Assembly: GCA_964610765.1 (NCBI GenBank)
Contig: CAZSWS010000016.1
Coordinates: 1 to 40,584, forward strand
Reading direction: 5' to 3'
DNA length: 40,584 nucleotides
Source: CAZSWS01 sp964610765
Lineage (GTDB): Bacteria; Bacteroidota; Bacteroidia; Bacteroidales; Tannerellaceae
Position 1 is the stretch's first letter; the number at the start of each line of letters is the position of its first letter. The translations under genes were made by a program, and so were the position numbers. The notes beneath the pieces are model-generated. The model saw only the letters and a program-made list of their open reading frames with translations, had not been told where the DNA came from and ran no database searches. This document shows, piece by piece, positions 32,411 to 40,533 of the stretch.

Positions 32411-34000
32411 ATGAAGCATTTTTTTAAAACATTCTTTTTTTTATCCTTACTCGTATTAGCAATGGGTTGTTCTGATGAGAAAGAACCTACCATGCTAAAA
32501 GTGCCTATAAAAGAAGTGAAATTCGACACTTATGATGTGCAGTCAAAAACCATTACGATTGAGACAAACGTAGATTGGAACATCACATCGAAACCTTTTT
32601 GGCTTACAATTGATCAATTGGCCGGAAATGCCGGAAATCATGTAATAACCATCACAAGCACATTGGCTCCTCGAGATGAAAAACGAGAAGCAACGTTTAA
32701 GATCATTGCAGCTGATTTAAGTGAAGATATATTCATTTCACAACCGGGCTTAGGGACCATAACTATTGATGAACCAGAGTTGACAATATCAAAAGAAGAT
32801 AAATCAACCAAATTCACTATTGAAACCTCTGAAGACTGGTATATTGAGCATGACGACTCATGGTTGAAGGTCAGCCCACTTTCAGGCAGTGCCGGCAAAC
32901 ATGAAATAACTGCAACACCCACTTCCTTAAATATGGAACCTAAGGAACGGGATGTTGAGATTAATATCTTGTCTTTTGGCAATAAAAAGAAAGTCTTTAT
33001 AACACAAGAAACCGCCATTGACTATTATAAAGACAAAGATGTTATGCTAATACAACAAGCTACTATAGGAGCCGGGGTTGACCTGGTTTTCATGGGAGAT
33101 GGTTTTACGGCAAAAGACCTGGTCCAACACAAAGAGGGAAAATATGAAAAGACGATGCGTACGGCTATTGATTATTTTTTTGATATTTACCCTTACAATG
33201 AATATCGTGCGTATTTCAATATATATATGGTTGTTGCAGAGTCGGAAGAAGAAGGTGTAGATGGTGAGTTTAAAAAAGTAAATAATAAATTTAAAACCAG
33301 TTATGGTGAGGGCACCCATATCAGCTGTGACTGGAAGATATGTAAAGATTATGTCAAATTAATAGGTAAAATTAAAGGAGAAAGTGTCTCTGAATCCGAT
33401 TTAAATCACATCACATCTATCGTTATTCTTAATAGTGAAAAATATGCCGGAACTGCTTGGATGTATGCTGCAGGCTTTTCTATCTGTCTATGTCCTATGC
33501 ATCAAAGCTTTAAAAATTTGGTTCATCACGAAGCGGGTGGCCATGGATTTGGACGCCTGGCTGATGAGTATGTGAACTATAATGAGTCTATTCATGATTC
33601 AGAAGAGGGCAGAGAAAGAATTTCTAAACTTGCTACCTTTCACAGCTCCGGTGGGTATAGAAATGTAGATATAACAAATGATAAAAGTGATGTTATATGG
33701 AAAGATTTTATAGACCATCCACAATATCCTAACGTAGGATTATACGAAGGTGCATATTATTATAAAGAAGGTGTCTGGAGACCTGAGGAAACTAGTTGTA
33801 TGATTGACAACAGATCTTATTATAATGCTCCTAGCCGCTGGCTGATTGTATCAAGAATAATGAACATTGCGGGGATTGACTTCACTTTTGAGGATTTTGT
33901 AAAGAGTGACAATGCTCAGAAAGTTCAAATGTCATACACAAAGGCATTAGAACAGACTAGCCTTCCACCACTCGCTCCTCCTGTTATTATACTTGAATAA
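32411..34000 (+). CDS. Surface lipoprotein with two BACON domains and an M64 metallopeptidase domain
   Basis: A 529-aa secreted zinc peptidase. From the ATG at 32411 a lipoprotein signal peptide ends at C20 in MGCSDEKEP, whose acidic residues resemble the Bacteroidetes surface-export signal. Two BACON domains lie at about 30-110 and 115-200; each carries an 'ETNVDWNI/ETSEDWYI' and a 'G-N/K-H-x-I-T' pattern. The M64 (IgA peptidase) domain follows, with zinc motif HEAGGH at 373-378 and LADEY at 383-387. The open frame extends upstream to 32357, but that ATG lies inside a hairpin and would bury the signal peptide. Some M64 members cleave IgA, but the target here is unknown. It is the only degradative enzyme in the SusCD locus. 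Confidence 0.9.
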   Translation: MKHFFKTFFFLSLLVLAMGCSDEKEPTMLKVPIKEVKFDTYDVQSKTITIETNVDWNITSKPFWLTIDQLAGNAGNHVITITSTLAPRDEKREATFKIIAADLSEDIFISQPGLGTITIDEPELTISKEDKSTKFTIETSEDWYIEHDDSWLKVSPLSGSAGKHEITATPTSLNMEPKERDVEINILSFGNKKKVFITQETAIDYYKDKDVMLIQQATIGAGVDLVFMGDGFTAKDLVQHKEGKYEKTMRTAIDYFFDIYPYNEYRAYFNIYMVVAESEEEGVDGEFKKVNNKFKTSYGEGTHISCDWKICKDYVKLIGKIKGESVSESDLNHITSIVILNSEKYAGTAWMYAAGFSICLCPMHQSFKNLVHHEAGGHGFGRLADEYVNYNESIHDSEEGRERISKLATFHSSGGYRNVDITNDKSDVIWKDFIDHPQYPNVGLYEGAYYYKEGVWRPEETSCMIDNRSYYNAPSRWLIVSRIMNIAGIDFTFEDFVKSDNAQKVQMSYTKALEQTSLPPLAPPVIILE

Positions 34001-34048
34001 CTGAACAAACTACTTGAACAGCTACTATAGCTTTTTAGCAAAAGAAAT

Positions 34049-34071
34049 AGGGAGTCTCAAACAGGCTCTCT
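34049..34071. terminator. Terminator between the M64 and hemolysin III genes
   Basis: AGGGAGTC (34049-34056) pairs with GGCTCTCT (34064-34071), allowing two G-T pairs, around a 7-nt loop, and is followed by ATTTTT. The T-run runs into the stop codon of the convergent gene. The opposite side is also T-rich on the minus strand. Confidence 0.65.
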
Positions 34072-34075
34072 ATTT

Positions 34076-34729
34076 TTATATTGCATAATAGATGGCTAAG
34101 ATATGACAGATAGTTCCACCCAATACAAACAGGTGAAACACTGTATGCATATACCTAACTTTTGGCAAAGAATAGAAAAGAGCTCCAACAATATAGGATA
34201 TCCCTCCGGCAATAATCCAAAAAAGTACTTCCATTCGGTCTGTTTCCCTGAGCACATCAATTAAGGGTTTAAATGCCACAAAGACAACACACCCCATCAG
34301 CACATAGCAAATGGTCTCAATATAACTATGCTTGCCGGATGTACGAAAACTAACAACAGTACCTACAATAGCAACCGACCATACAAATATAAGCAACATC
34401 CAACCCCATAAGCCTTCTTCACGAAGAATAAGCATAGTCAATGGAGTATACGTGCCGGCAATATGCCAATAAATTGCTGCATGGTCTATCTTTTGAAAAA
34501 CTCTTTTACGCTTTCCGGTTGGAAGTGCATGATAGCAAGTCGAACTCACATAACTGGAAAGCATACCCACAAGATAGACGAAGACAGAAGGAACAGCCCA
34601 CACATCAGTAGAAGCATGTGCTGCAGTCAGCAAATACCATCCACCAATGAGACCGAGCAAAATCCCCAGTCCATGAGAAAGTGCATTTGCTTGTTCCTCT
34701 TGCTTTGTATATGTCCTTACCCTACTCAA
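34076..34729 (-). CDS. Hemolysin III family membrane protein
   Basis: A 217-aa protein of the hemolysin III/TrhA family (distantly PAQR-like), with seven predicted membrane helices. Conserved signatures are SHGLGILLGLIGG near the N-terminus, CYHALP, KIDHAAIYWHIAGTYTPL, and a final HTVFHLFVLGGTICH whose histidines are thought to bind metal. Relatives affect membrane energetics and lipid homeostasis; haemolysis itself is not established for most. No ATG opens the frame, and TTG at 34729 places the N-terminus where related proteins begin. It is monocistronic and converges on the M64 gene. Confidence 0.88.
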   Translation of the reverse strand: MSRVRTYTKQEEQANALSHGLGILLGLIGGWYLLTAAHASTDVWAVPSVFVYLVGMLSSYVSSTCYHALPTGKRKRVFQKIDHAAIYWHIAGTYTPLTMLILREEGLWGWMLLIFVWSVAIVGTVVSFRTSGKHSYIETICYVLMGCVVFVAFKPLIDVLRETDRMEVLFWIIAGGISYIVGALFYSLPKVRYMHTVFHLFVLGGTICHILAIYYAI

Positions 34730-34891
34730 GTTTATATATTCCGGATAAAAGCTTTTATAAAATAGTCATAACTACTTAACTGCCAACTATCATGTTTTTT
34801 GCTGCAAGGTAATAAATTATTAACTATTGACTAACCTATTCAAGAAAAGACAAATTACATAGCCAACACTACATCCATAAAGTTGCAAAAA

Positions 34892-34922
34892 ATAAGGGTG
34901 CATCATTATGACACACCCTTAT
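34892..34922 (-). terminator. Terminator of the DUF6132-thioredoxin-MarR operon
   Basis: ATAAGGGTG (34892-34900) and CACCCTTAT (34914-34922) form a perfect 9-bp stem. Reading leftward it is followed by TTTTTT. Confidence 0.8.
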
Positions 34923-34941
34923 AACCTATCACACTGGAAAA

Positions 34942-35304
34942 CTAATTAATAACATCTTGCAAAGCGGTTGGCAGATTTAAATCTGCGCATTTAAGTTTGC
35001 TTAAAAGCTGTTGACCGCTTTTTGTCAGCGCAAAATACATCTGACGTTTATCTTCCTTACCAATATTACGCTTTACAAGTCCTTTGTTCTCTACCGATTT
35101 AATTACTTTGGAAGTATTTGAGTTTGTCAAACCCAAACTTTCTGCTATCTCACTTGATGAATATTTTTGATCTCCAAGTGTACATAACAACATGCCTTCG
35201 TTCAAGCAAAGATCATATTGATCTTGAAATGATGCTTCGAATTCTGCAATAGACCGATAAAGATCACGAATTTTACATATAGTAGCTACTTGGACATTTT
35301 CCAT
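34942..35304 (-). CDS. MarR-type winged-helix transcription regulator
   Basis: A short 120-aa regulator. The winged helix-turn-helix occupies about 45-100, with SSSEIAESLGLTNSNTSKVIKSVENKGLVKR as helices and KEDKRQMYFALT as the wing; short flanking helices would form the dimer. It has four cysteines (10, 33, 41, 106), so thiol-based sensing is possible, although no characterised Cys pair is recognisable. It begins 1 bp after the thioredoxin stop and is last in a three-gene redox-flavoured operon. A palindrome overlapping the operon promoter could be its own operator. The ligand is unknown. Confidence 0.85.
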   Translation of the reverse strand: MENVQVATICKIRDLYRSIAEFEASFQDQYDLCLNEGMLLCTLGDQKYSSSEIAESLGLTNSNTSKVIKSVENKGLVKRNIGKEDKRQMYFALTKSGQQLLSKLKCADLNLPTALQDVIN

Positions 35305-35305
35305 A

Positions 35306-35677
35306 TCAAATCACTTGTTTTTTCAGTAGCACATCATCAATAACCTTTTTTAAATCAGCTTTTGGAAGAGCACCTGAAGCCATTTGAGGAGTTTCGCCCA
35401 TAGGGATAAATAAAAGAGATGGTATACTGCGAATGCCAAATACAGCTGCAAGCTCTTGCTCAGTTTCTGTATTAATCTTATAGATATATACCTCTTCACT
35501 ATATTCTTCGGCCAACTCTTCAAGTACCGGAGCTATAGATTTACAGGGACCACACCAGTCGGCATAAAAGTCAATCAATGCCGGCTTATCTCCTAGATAT
35601 TTCCACTCTGCTGCGTTTGCTTCATAGTCAAACACTTTTGTTAGAAAATCGGCTTTTGTCAAATTTATTGTTTTCAT
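35306..35677 (-). CDS. Thioredoxin
   Basis: A 123-aa cytoplasmic thioredoxin with the active site WCGPC (C42 and C45) and the cis-proline loop IRSIPSLLF. The N-terminus is about 15 residues longer than E. coli thioredoxin 1 (TKADFLTKVFDYEANAAEWKYLGD). There is no signal peptide or lipobox, so the substrate is presumably cytoplasmic. It lies between the DUF6132 and MarR genes with 1-bp gaps on both sides, so the three are made together. The pairing with a Cys-containing membrane protein suggests shared thiol chemistry, though no direct evidence is visible. Confidence 0.95.
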   Translation of the reverse strand: MKTINLTKADFLTKVFDYEANAAEWKYLGDKPALIDFYADWCGPCKSIAPVLEELAEEYSEEVYIYKINTETEQELAAVFGIRSIPSLLFIPMGETPQMASGALPKADLKKVIDDVLLKKQVI

Positions 35678-35678
35678 A

Positions 35679-35903
35679 TTATTTATCTTTTTTATTTATT
35701 TCATTTTCAACATACTCTTTTTTCTTAAATATACTCCCCACAAGTCCTCCAAGTAAAGAGCCATATAAAATAGTTATATAGGGAGAAGAGGTAAGCGGAC
35801 AAGTGCCCGATAGGCAGCCCACATTCTTCCAGTATAAGTAACCGCCGAGTGCTCCTAGCGCAACCCCCAATATATACATCCAATATTTCTTTAACAGTTT
35901 CAT
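35679..35903 (-). CDS. Small DUF6132-type membrane protein with a GCxSGTCP motif
   Basis: A 74-aa protein with two membrane helices (about 8-25 and 42-58). The loop between them has GCLSGTCPLTSSP, with cysteines at 30 and 35. The frame stays open to 36008, but the promoter's -7 box lies at 35928-35935, downstream of that point, so the ATG at 35903 is chosen. A lysine-rich tail (KKKEYVENEINKKDK) is probably cytoplasmic, placing the Cys motif near or in the membrane. It is first in the operon with thioredoxin and MarR. Function unknown. Confidence 0.85.
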   Translation of the reverse strand: MKLLKKYWMYILGVALGALGGYLYWKNVGCLSGTCPLTSSPYITILYGSLLGGLVGSIFKKKEYVENEINKKDK

Positions 35904-35927
35904 AATTGTTCGTTTATTATTATGCAA

Positions 35928-35935
35928 CAAATATA
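35928..35935 (-). promoter_or_regulatory. Candidate -7 box of the DUF6132-thioredoxin-MarR operon
   Basis: On the minus strand this reads TATATTTG, a full TAnnTTTG match, 25 bp before the ATG at 35903. The expected -33 region is only T-rich, without a clean TTTG, and is covered by a palindrome. Confidence 0.5.
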
Positions 35936-35939
35936 ACAC

Positions 35940-35961
35940 ATTATTTCCATTAGAAAATAAT
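35940..35961. promoter_or_regulatory. Palindrome over the promoter spacer, possible MarR operator
   Basis: ATTATTT (35940-35946) and AAATAAT (35955-35961) form perfect 7-bp arms with one further C-G pair inside, giving a 22-bp site. It starts 4 bp upstream of the -7 box and reaches the expected -33. MarR dimers bind sites of this size and position. Binding by this operon's MarR is inferred. Confidence 0.45.
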
Positions 35962-36010
35962 TCCGATAAACAGGTTCTATTGGTCAAAAAACAATATCGA
36001 TTAAACACAG

Positions 36011-36048
36011 AAAGACCATTAGAAGTATAATATCTTCTAATGGCCTTT
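36011..36048 (-). terminator. Terminator after the TrpB2 gene
   Basis: A 15-bp stem with one mismatch (36011-36025 and 36034-36048; core CCATTAGAAG/CTTCTAATGG) around an 8-nt loop. It lies 38 bp beyond the leftward TrpB2 stop and just upstream of the next operon's promoter. Confidence 0.7.
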
Positions 36049-36085
36049 CTGTCTAAAAACTTAGTCGCCTAAGCTGTCTTATTTG

Positions 36086-37447
36086 TTAGATTATCTTTTC
36101 CAAATCGGTTAAGTTCTTAGCAATATCCTCGTTACTAGGAGAGTAGTTTGATAAGTCACCGGCTAAATATTGATCGTATGCCGCCATATCAATCAGCCCA
36201 TGACCGGATAGGTTGAAAAGTATGGTTTTAGCTTTTCCCTCTTCTTTAGCTCTATTTGCTTCACGTATGGCGCAAGCTATTGCATGCGAGGACTCAGGGG
36301 CAGGTATGATACCTTCTGCCTGTGCAAACACAGTTGCCGCATCAAAACTCTCCAACTGCTCAATATCAGTGGCTTCTATCAACTGGTCCTTCAACAATTG
36401 ACTAACAATCTCACCGGCTCCATGATAACGCAGACCGCCCGCATGAATATTTGCAGGTGAGAATTTATGTCCTAACGTGTACATTGGGATAAGAGGTGTC
36501 ATACCAGCTTCATCACCAAAATCATACATGAATTGTCCTCTCGTCAACTTAGGACAAGAAGCCGGTTCTGCAGCAATGACCCGTATATCTTTTCCATCAC
36601 GAATCTTATGTCGTAGAAAAGGGAATGAGATACCGGAAAAATTCGACCCTCCTCCGAAACAGGCAATAATAACATCAGGATACTCACCTGCCATCTCCAT
36701 TTGTTTTTCAGCCTCTAAACCAATCACTGTCTGGTGCAGTGCAACATGGTTCAACACACTTCCAAGTGTGTACTTACAGTTGGGAGTCTGTAAGGCCAAC
36801 TCAATGGCTTCAGAAATAGCTGTACCCAAACTACCCATATTCGTTGGATGGTTTGTCAGAATTCGACGCCCAACTTTGGTACTCATACTTGGAGAAGCGA
36901 TGACTTGTGCTCCAAATGTTTGCATGATTGAACGACGATAAGGCTTTTGTTGATAGCTGATTTTCACCATATAAACGGCCAGTTCCAATCCAAAGGCTTT
37001 TGCTGCATACGACAAGGCCGCTCCCCATTGCCCGGCACCGGTTTCAGTCGTGATGTTAGTCACGCCTTGTTGCTGACAATAGTATGCTTGGGGTATGGCT
37101 GAATTTAATTTATGAGAGCCTACCGGGCTAACACTTTCGTTTTTATAATAAATATGAGCCGGGGTATCTAAAGCCTTTTCTAATCCGTAAGCTCTTACCA
37201 ACGGAGTAGGTCGCCAATTTCTATACATTTCACGCACTTCGTCAGGTATAGATATCCAACGGTCTGTTTTATTCAACTCTTGACGAGACACCTCTTCTGA
37301 AAAGATGGGAAACAAATCTTCCGGAGTCAATTCTTTTTTGGTGGCAGGGTCTAAAAGCGGAAGTGGCTTATTATCCATATCAGCTACGATATTATACCAT
37401 GCAGTAGGTATATCCTTTTCTTGTAATAAAAACTTCTTGTTCTTCAT
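36086..37447 (-). CDS. TrpB2-type tryptophan synthase beta-like enzyme
   Basis: A 453-aa PLP enzyme of the TrpB2 group, which makes tryptophan from indole and serine or acts on related substrates without a TrpA partner. The PLP lysine is K113 in GSHKLNSA, the phosphate loop is GGGSNF at 265-270, and ETGAGQWG is conserved. It is about 50 residues longer than the TrpB1 of standard trp operons (near 400 aa), as expected for TrpB2. No other trp gene is present. It starts 3 bp after the stop of a YfhO-family membrane gene, so the two are cotranscribed. A salvage role for indole is plausible but not shown. Confidence 0.93.
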   Translation of the reverse strand: MKNKKFLLQEKDIPTAWYNIVADMDNKPLPLLDPATKKELTPEDLFPIFSEEVSRQELNKTDRWISIPDEVREMYRNWRPTPLVRAYGLEKALDTPAHIYYKNESVSPVGSHKLNSAIPQAYYCQQQGVTNITTETGAGQWGAALSYAAKAFGLELAVYMVKISYQQKPYRRSIMQTFGAQVIASPSMSTKVGRRILTNHPTNMGSLGTAISEAIELALQTPNCKYTLGSVLNHVALHQTVIGLEAEKQMEMAGEYPDVIIACFGGGSNFSGISFPFLRHKIRDGKDIRVIAAEPASCPKLTRGQFMYDFGDEAGMTPLIPMYTLGHKFSPANIHAGGLRYHGAGEIVSQLLKDQLIEATDIEQLESFDAATVFAQAEGIIPAPESSHAIACAIREANRAKEEGKAKTILFNLSGHGLIDMAAYDQYLAGDLSNYSPSNEDIAKNLTDLEKII

Positions 37448-37450
37448 CTC

Positions 37451-39958
37451 TTATTCTTGAATTTTATTTTTTGACGCTTTACGTTTTCTAATCTCCCACC
37501 CTATCATGCCGAGAAGTCCCAACACTAAAACGATGAAACTAACTGTTGCTACCGATTCGGTTAGATGGACCGACGAAGGATCAAAGACAAATGCAATTTT
37601 ATGTTTACCGGCAGGCACTTTCATCGACCGTAAAATATAGTTAGCAGTCGTATGAGCTACTTTCTCATCATCAATATAAGCTTGCCATCCCGGATAGTTT
37701 ATTTCAGAAAATACTGCTACCGCATCCACCGAGGAAGATGATTCATATAGCAAATGATTGGGTTCATAGGCAACTAACTGGATAGAAGCTAAAGAGTCGA
37801 TGGGCATTTCGGTCACTCCACCTAGTGTTTCTTTATTTTCATTTGAAACAATAGCGGTATGCAACAAGTCAACCTCATGAATAGTCTCTATCTCTTCGTT
37901 CGCAGTGCTTACATAGTTTATTTGATTTACAAACCAAGCATTACCAAATGTATGGGGATTTTCTAACGGAACAGCTCCACCTTGCACAGGCATGATAACA
38001 TATTTCATATTAAGCATATTCAATACCTGGAATGAATCCGGTTGCAACACACTGATATCTCCCTGGTGCTCTACAGTTCTTTGATACAATTGCATCATTT
38101 CAGTAGATATATGATATTCAATCATTTCCTGATAGCGACGTAACTTGGCCGCGTGATAGCCACCAATACTTTTATGCCAGTAGGAGGTGTTGTTTTCATT
38201 GAATGTATTGGTTGACAAGTTTAACACCCTATAATTCAACGCCTCATCTTTCAGTATTTCTTCATCAGCCGGAGTTTTTTTCATGTCGTCATATAAACGA
38301 TTCTTTGCCACAAAATGACTGTCATTCAAATATCTTTTATCGACCGACCACAAGTCTATCAAACAAAGAGCTAACACTAAAAGCACGGTTACTTTCATGT
38401 TAATCTTCTTTATACCATATAAGTATAAAAATAATCCACCAATAAGAATGATGGCAAAACTTCTCCATGCGTCGGCCGTAAAGATAGACTGTCTAACTGC
38501 TGTTAAATTAGCAATAAAAGCTTGCAGATGCTCTGCAGGAAGCCCTCCTTGGAACTGCGCCATTTCATTGGCAGATATATAGTTCGGAAAGAACAAGGTA
38601 GGCAATAAAGCAAAAAGTAGGCATAGACCGGCAGTAGCTGCAAATGAGATTAGGGTTACTTTACTTTTTATCAACTGAGGCTCATCTAAAAGTTTTTTCA
38701 AAGCAAATAAGGCAAGCAGGGGAATCGTGAACTCGGCTATCACTAAAATAGAAGCTACTGTTCGAAACTTTGAATACATCGGGACATAGTCAATAAAAAA
38801 GTCAGTAAGACCCATAAAGTTATGACCCCAGGATAAAAGTATAGAAAAGATAGTTCCACCTAGCAAAGCCCACTTGATAGGTCCTTTTACTATTATACAA
38901 CCCAATATAAAAAGGAAGCAAACAAACGCTCCTACATATACGGGGCCTGATGTGCCGGGTTGCTCTCCCCAGTATTGACCTATCTGACCATACAAGGCTA
39001 CATATTGCCTATCAGCCTTTTCCATTGCAGCCTCATTGGCTCCAAGTGGCACAGAAGCGCCTCCTTTTACATTGGGAATCATCAAGGTAAATGTTTCACC
39101 TACCCCATAACTCCATGCCGTTATATAACTGCGCTCTAATCCGGAATCTGTTTGATTCTCAGAATCCGGTTTAACTAACTCAGACTTCCCACGCATCGTA
39201 TGCTTACTATATTCATAGGTATGATACAGCGTAGTAATATTCATTAATGCCCCTAATGCAAAAGCCACAAGCAAAACACTGCTTGCTTTAAAAAAACGAG
39301 GCAACTCTTTCTTTTGATAAGCATCCACAAAATAAGCAATGACCAAAAACAACATTAAAAACATGAAGTAGTAGGTCATCTGAATGTGATTGGACAATAT
39401 TTGAAGACCGAAAAATAATGCTACAAGAAAACCACCCCACAAGTATTTACCTCGGTAAGCCAATACTAAGCCGGCAATAGTAGGGGGAATATAGGCTAAG
39501 GTTACAAATTTCCAGATATGTCCGGCCACTAACAGAATAAAATAATAAGATGAGAAAGCCCACAATATAGCTCCGAGAGCTGATAGCCAAACAGAAAAAT
39601 TAAAAGCACGCATCAAAATATAGAAACCAAACAACATAATGAAAACCAAACCGATGTAGTTAGGTAAGAATAGCTGATATAAGCGCCCGGTTTTCGATAA
39701 GACTTCAGTGGATGAATAGGAAGGTGCTAACTGGTAGGTCGGCATACCACTAAAAAGAGAATTAGTCCAACGAGTAGTTTTTCCCGTCTTTTCTTTAAAA
39801 GCTCTAGCTTCTTCACCGGCTCCAACACCGGCTACATTGTCATGTTGTGCCAAGATCCGCCCTTCTGGTACAGCTGGCGAAAAATAACAAACAGCAATAA
39901 CAACAAATAATAGAATCGCTAAAATATCAGGGAGTGCTTTTTTAAATATATCTTTCAT
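37451..39958 (-). CDS. YfhO family membrane protein
   Basis: A large polytopic inner-membrane protein, 835 aa from the ATG at 39958. About a dozen membrane helices fill residues 1-530. A mostly extracytoplasmic region (about 540-800) follows, containing LNTNTFNENNTSYW-like segments and a beta-rich domain (YPGWQAYIDDEKV). One last helix (about 805-825) ends in a basic tail. This is the layout of YfhO-type proteins, thought to be GT-C-like glycosyltransferases that modify cell-wall or surface polymers. The frame also opens at a GTG at 39988 (845 aa), but the ATG start puts the first helix at the expected distance. It precedes TrpB2 by 3 bp; a functional link is not evident. Confidence 0.88.
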   Translation of the reverse strand: MKDIFKKALPDILAILLFVVIAVCYFSPAVPEGRILAQHDNVAGVGAGEEARAFKEKTGKTTRWTNSLFSGMPTYQLAPSYSSTEVLSKTGRLYQLFLPNYIGLVFIMLFGFYILMRAFNFSVWLSALGAILWAFSSYYFILLVAGHIWKFVTLAYIPPTIAGLVLAYRGKYLWGGFLVALFFGLQILSNHIQMTYYFMFLMLFLVIAYFVDAYQKKELPRFFKASSVLLVAFALGALMNITTLYHTYEYSKHTMRGKSELVKPDSENQTDSGLERSYITAWSYGVGETFTLMIPNVKGGASVPLGANEAAMEKADRQYVALYGQIGQYWGEQPGTSGPVYVGAFVCFLFILGCIIVKGPIKWALLGGTIFSILLSWGHNFMGLTDFFIDYVPMYSKFRTVASILVIAEFTIPLLALFALKKLLDEPQLIKSKVTLISFAATAGLCLLFALLPTLFFPNYISANEMAQFQGGLPAEHLQAFIANLTAVRQSIFTADAWRSFAIILIGGLFLYLYGIKKINMKVTVLLVLALCLIDLWSVDKRYLNDSHFVAKNRLYDDMKKTPADEEILKDEALNYRVLNLSTNTFNENNTSYWHKSIGGYHAAKLRRYQEMIEYHISTEMMQLYQRTVEHQGDISVLQPDSFQVLNMLNMKYVIMPVQGGAVPLENPHTFGNAWFVNQINYVSTANEEIETIHEVDLLHTAIVSNENKETLGGVTEMPIDSLASIQLVAYEPNHLLYESSSSVDAVAVFSEINYPGWQAYIDDEKVAHTTANYILRSMKVPAGKHKIAFVFDPSSVHLTESVATVSFIVLVLGLLGMIGWEIRKRKASKNKIQE

Positions 39959-39988
39959 ACGAATAGGGTTTGTTTGCTTCTTTAACAC

Positions 39989-40460
39989 TCATACAGTGAA
40001 TATAAACTCATGTTATATACATCAGCAGAACGTTCATTTTCATAGTTTACAAATGGAACTCCGATAAAACGACTAACTTTATAACTATGAACGGGTAAAG
40101 ATAGATAATCTGCACTTTACAGCAAAAGAAAAAACAAGTTTGTCTTTTTAATATGTTCCGACTTCGATAGCACATCATCTAAACGAGTTCTAAAAAAGCC
40201 AACTTAGGTGCTATAACTAAGAATTTAATGTCCAAAACACAACCTTCTCCACAAACACTAAATACTAACCGAACAGGTACAGTAATCTATTGGCTATAAC
40301 TAATAGATTTAAAGCTATCTGCAAACATATATAGTAATGACACAAAAATATCTTAAAATCAATTTACATAGAACGCCACATTCCACATCCACCAAACAGC
40401 ACATCGTGGCAATAGGAAAATAGAATAACCCTTAATTCTGCAATAAAAAAGGCTCAAATA
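39989..40460. other. Non-coding stretch between yfhO and tRNA-Val
   Basis: About 470 bp of AT-rich DNA. It should contain the leftward yfhO promoter, but I found no well-spaced TTTG/TAnnTTTG pair. An 8-bp inverted repeat, AATCTATT (40284-40291) and AATAGATT (40302-40309), encloses a 10-nt loop. The word CTATAACTAA occurs at 40211 and 40294. No coding frame is supported. Confidence 0.5.
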
Positions 40461-40491
40461 TTTGCAAGTAATATTATTTGATATATCTTTG
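40461..40491 (+). promoter_or_regulatory. tRNA-Val promoter
   Basis: TTTG (40461-40464), exactly 19 bp, then TATCTTTG (40484-40491): a full match to the Bacteroidetes vegetative consensus. The tRNA begins 42 bp further on. Confidence 0.75.
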
Positions 40492-40533
40492 CACCGTCTT
40501 TAAAGAGATAAGGACATCATCAAAATAAAAACA

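Noticed and set aside
35904..36008. 35-residue extension of the small DUF6132-type protein to 36008
   Set aside because: A -7 box at 35928-35935 lies within it, the added residues look non-coding, and the ATG at 35903 gives a normal family N-terminus.
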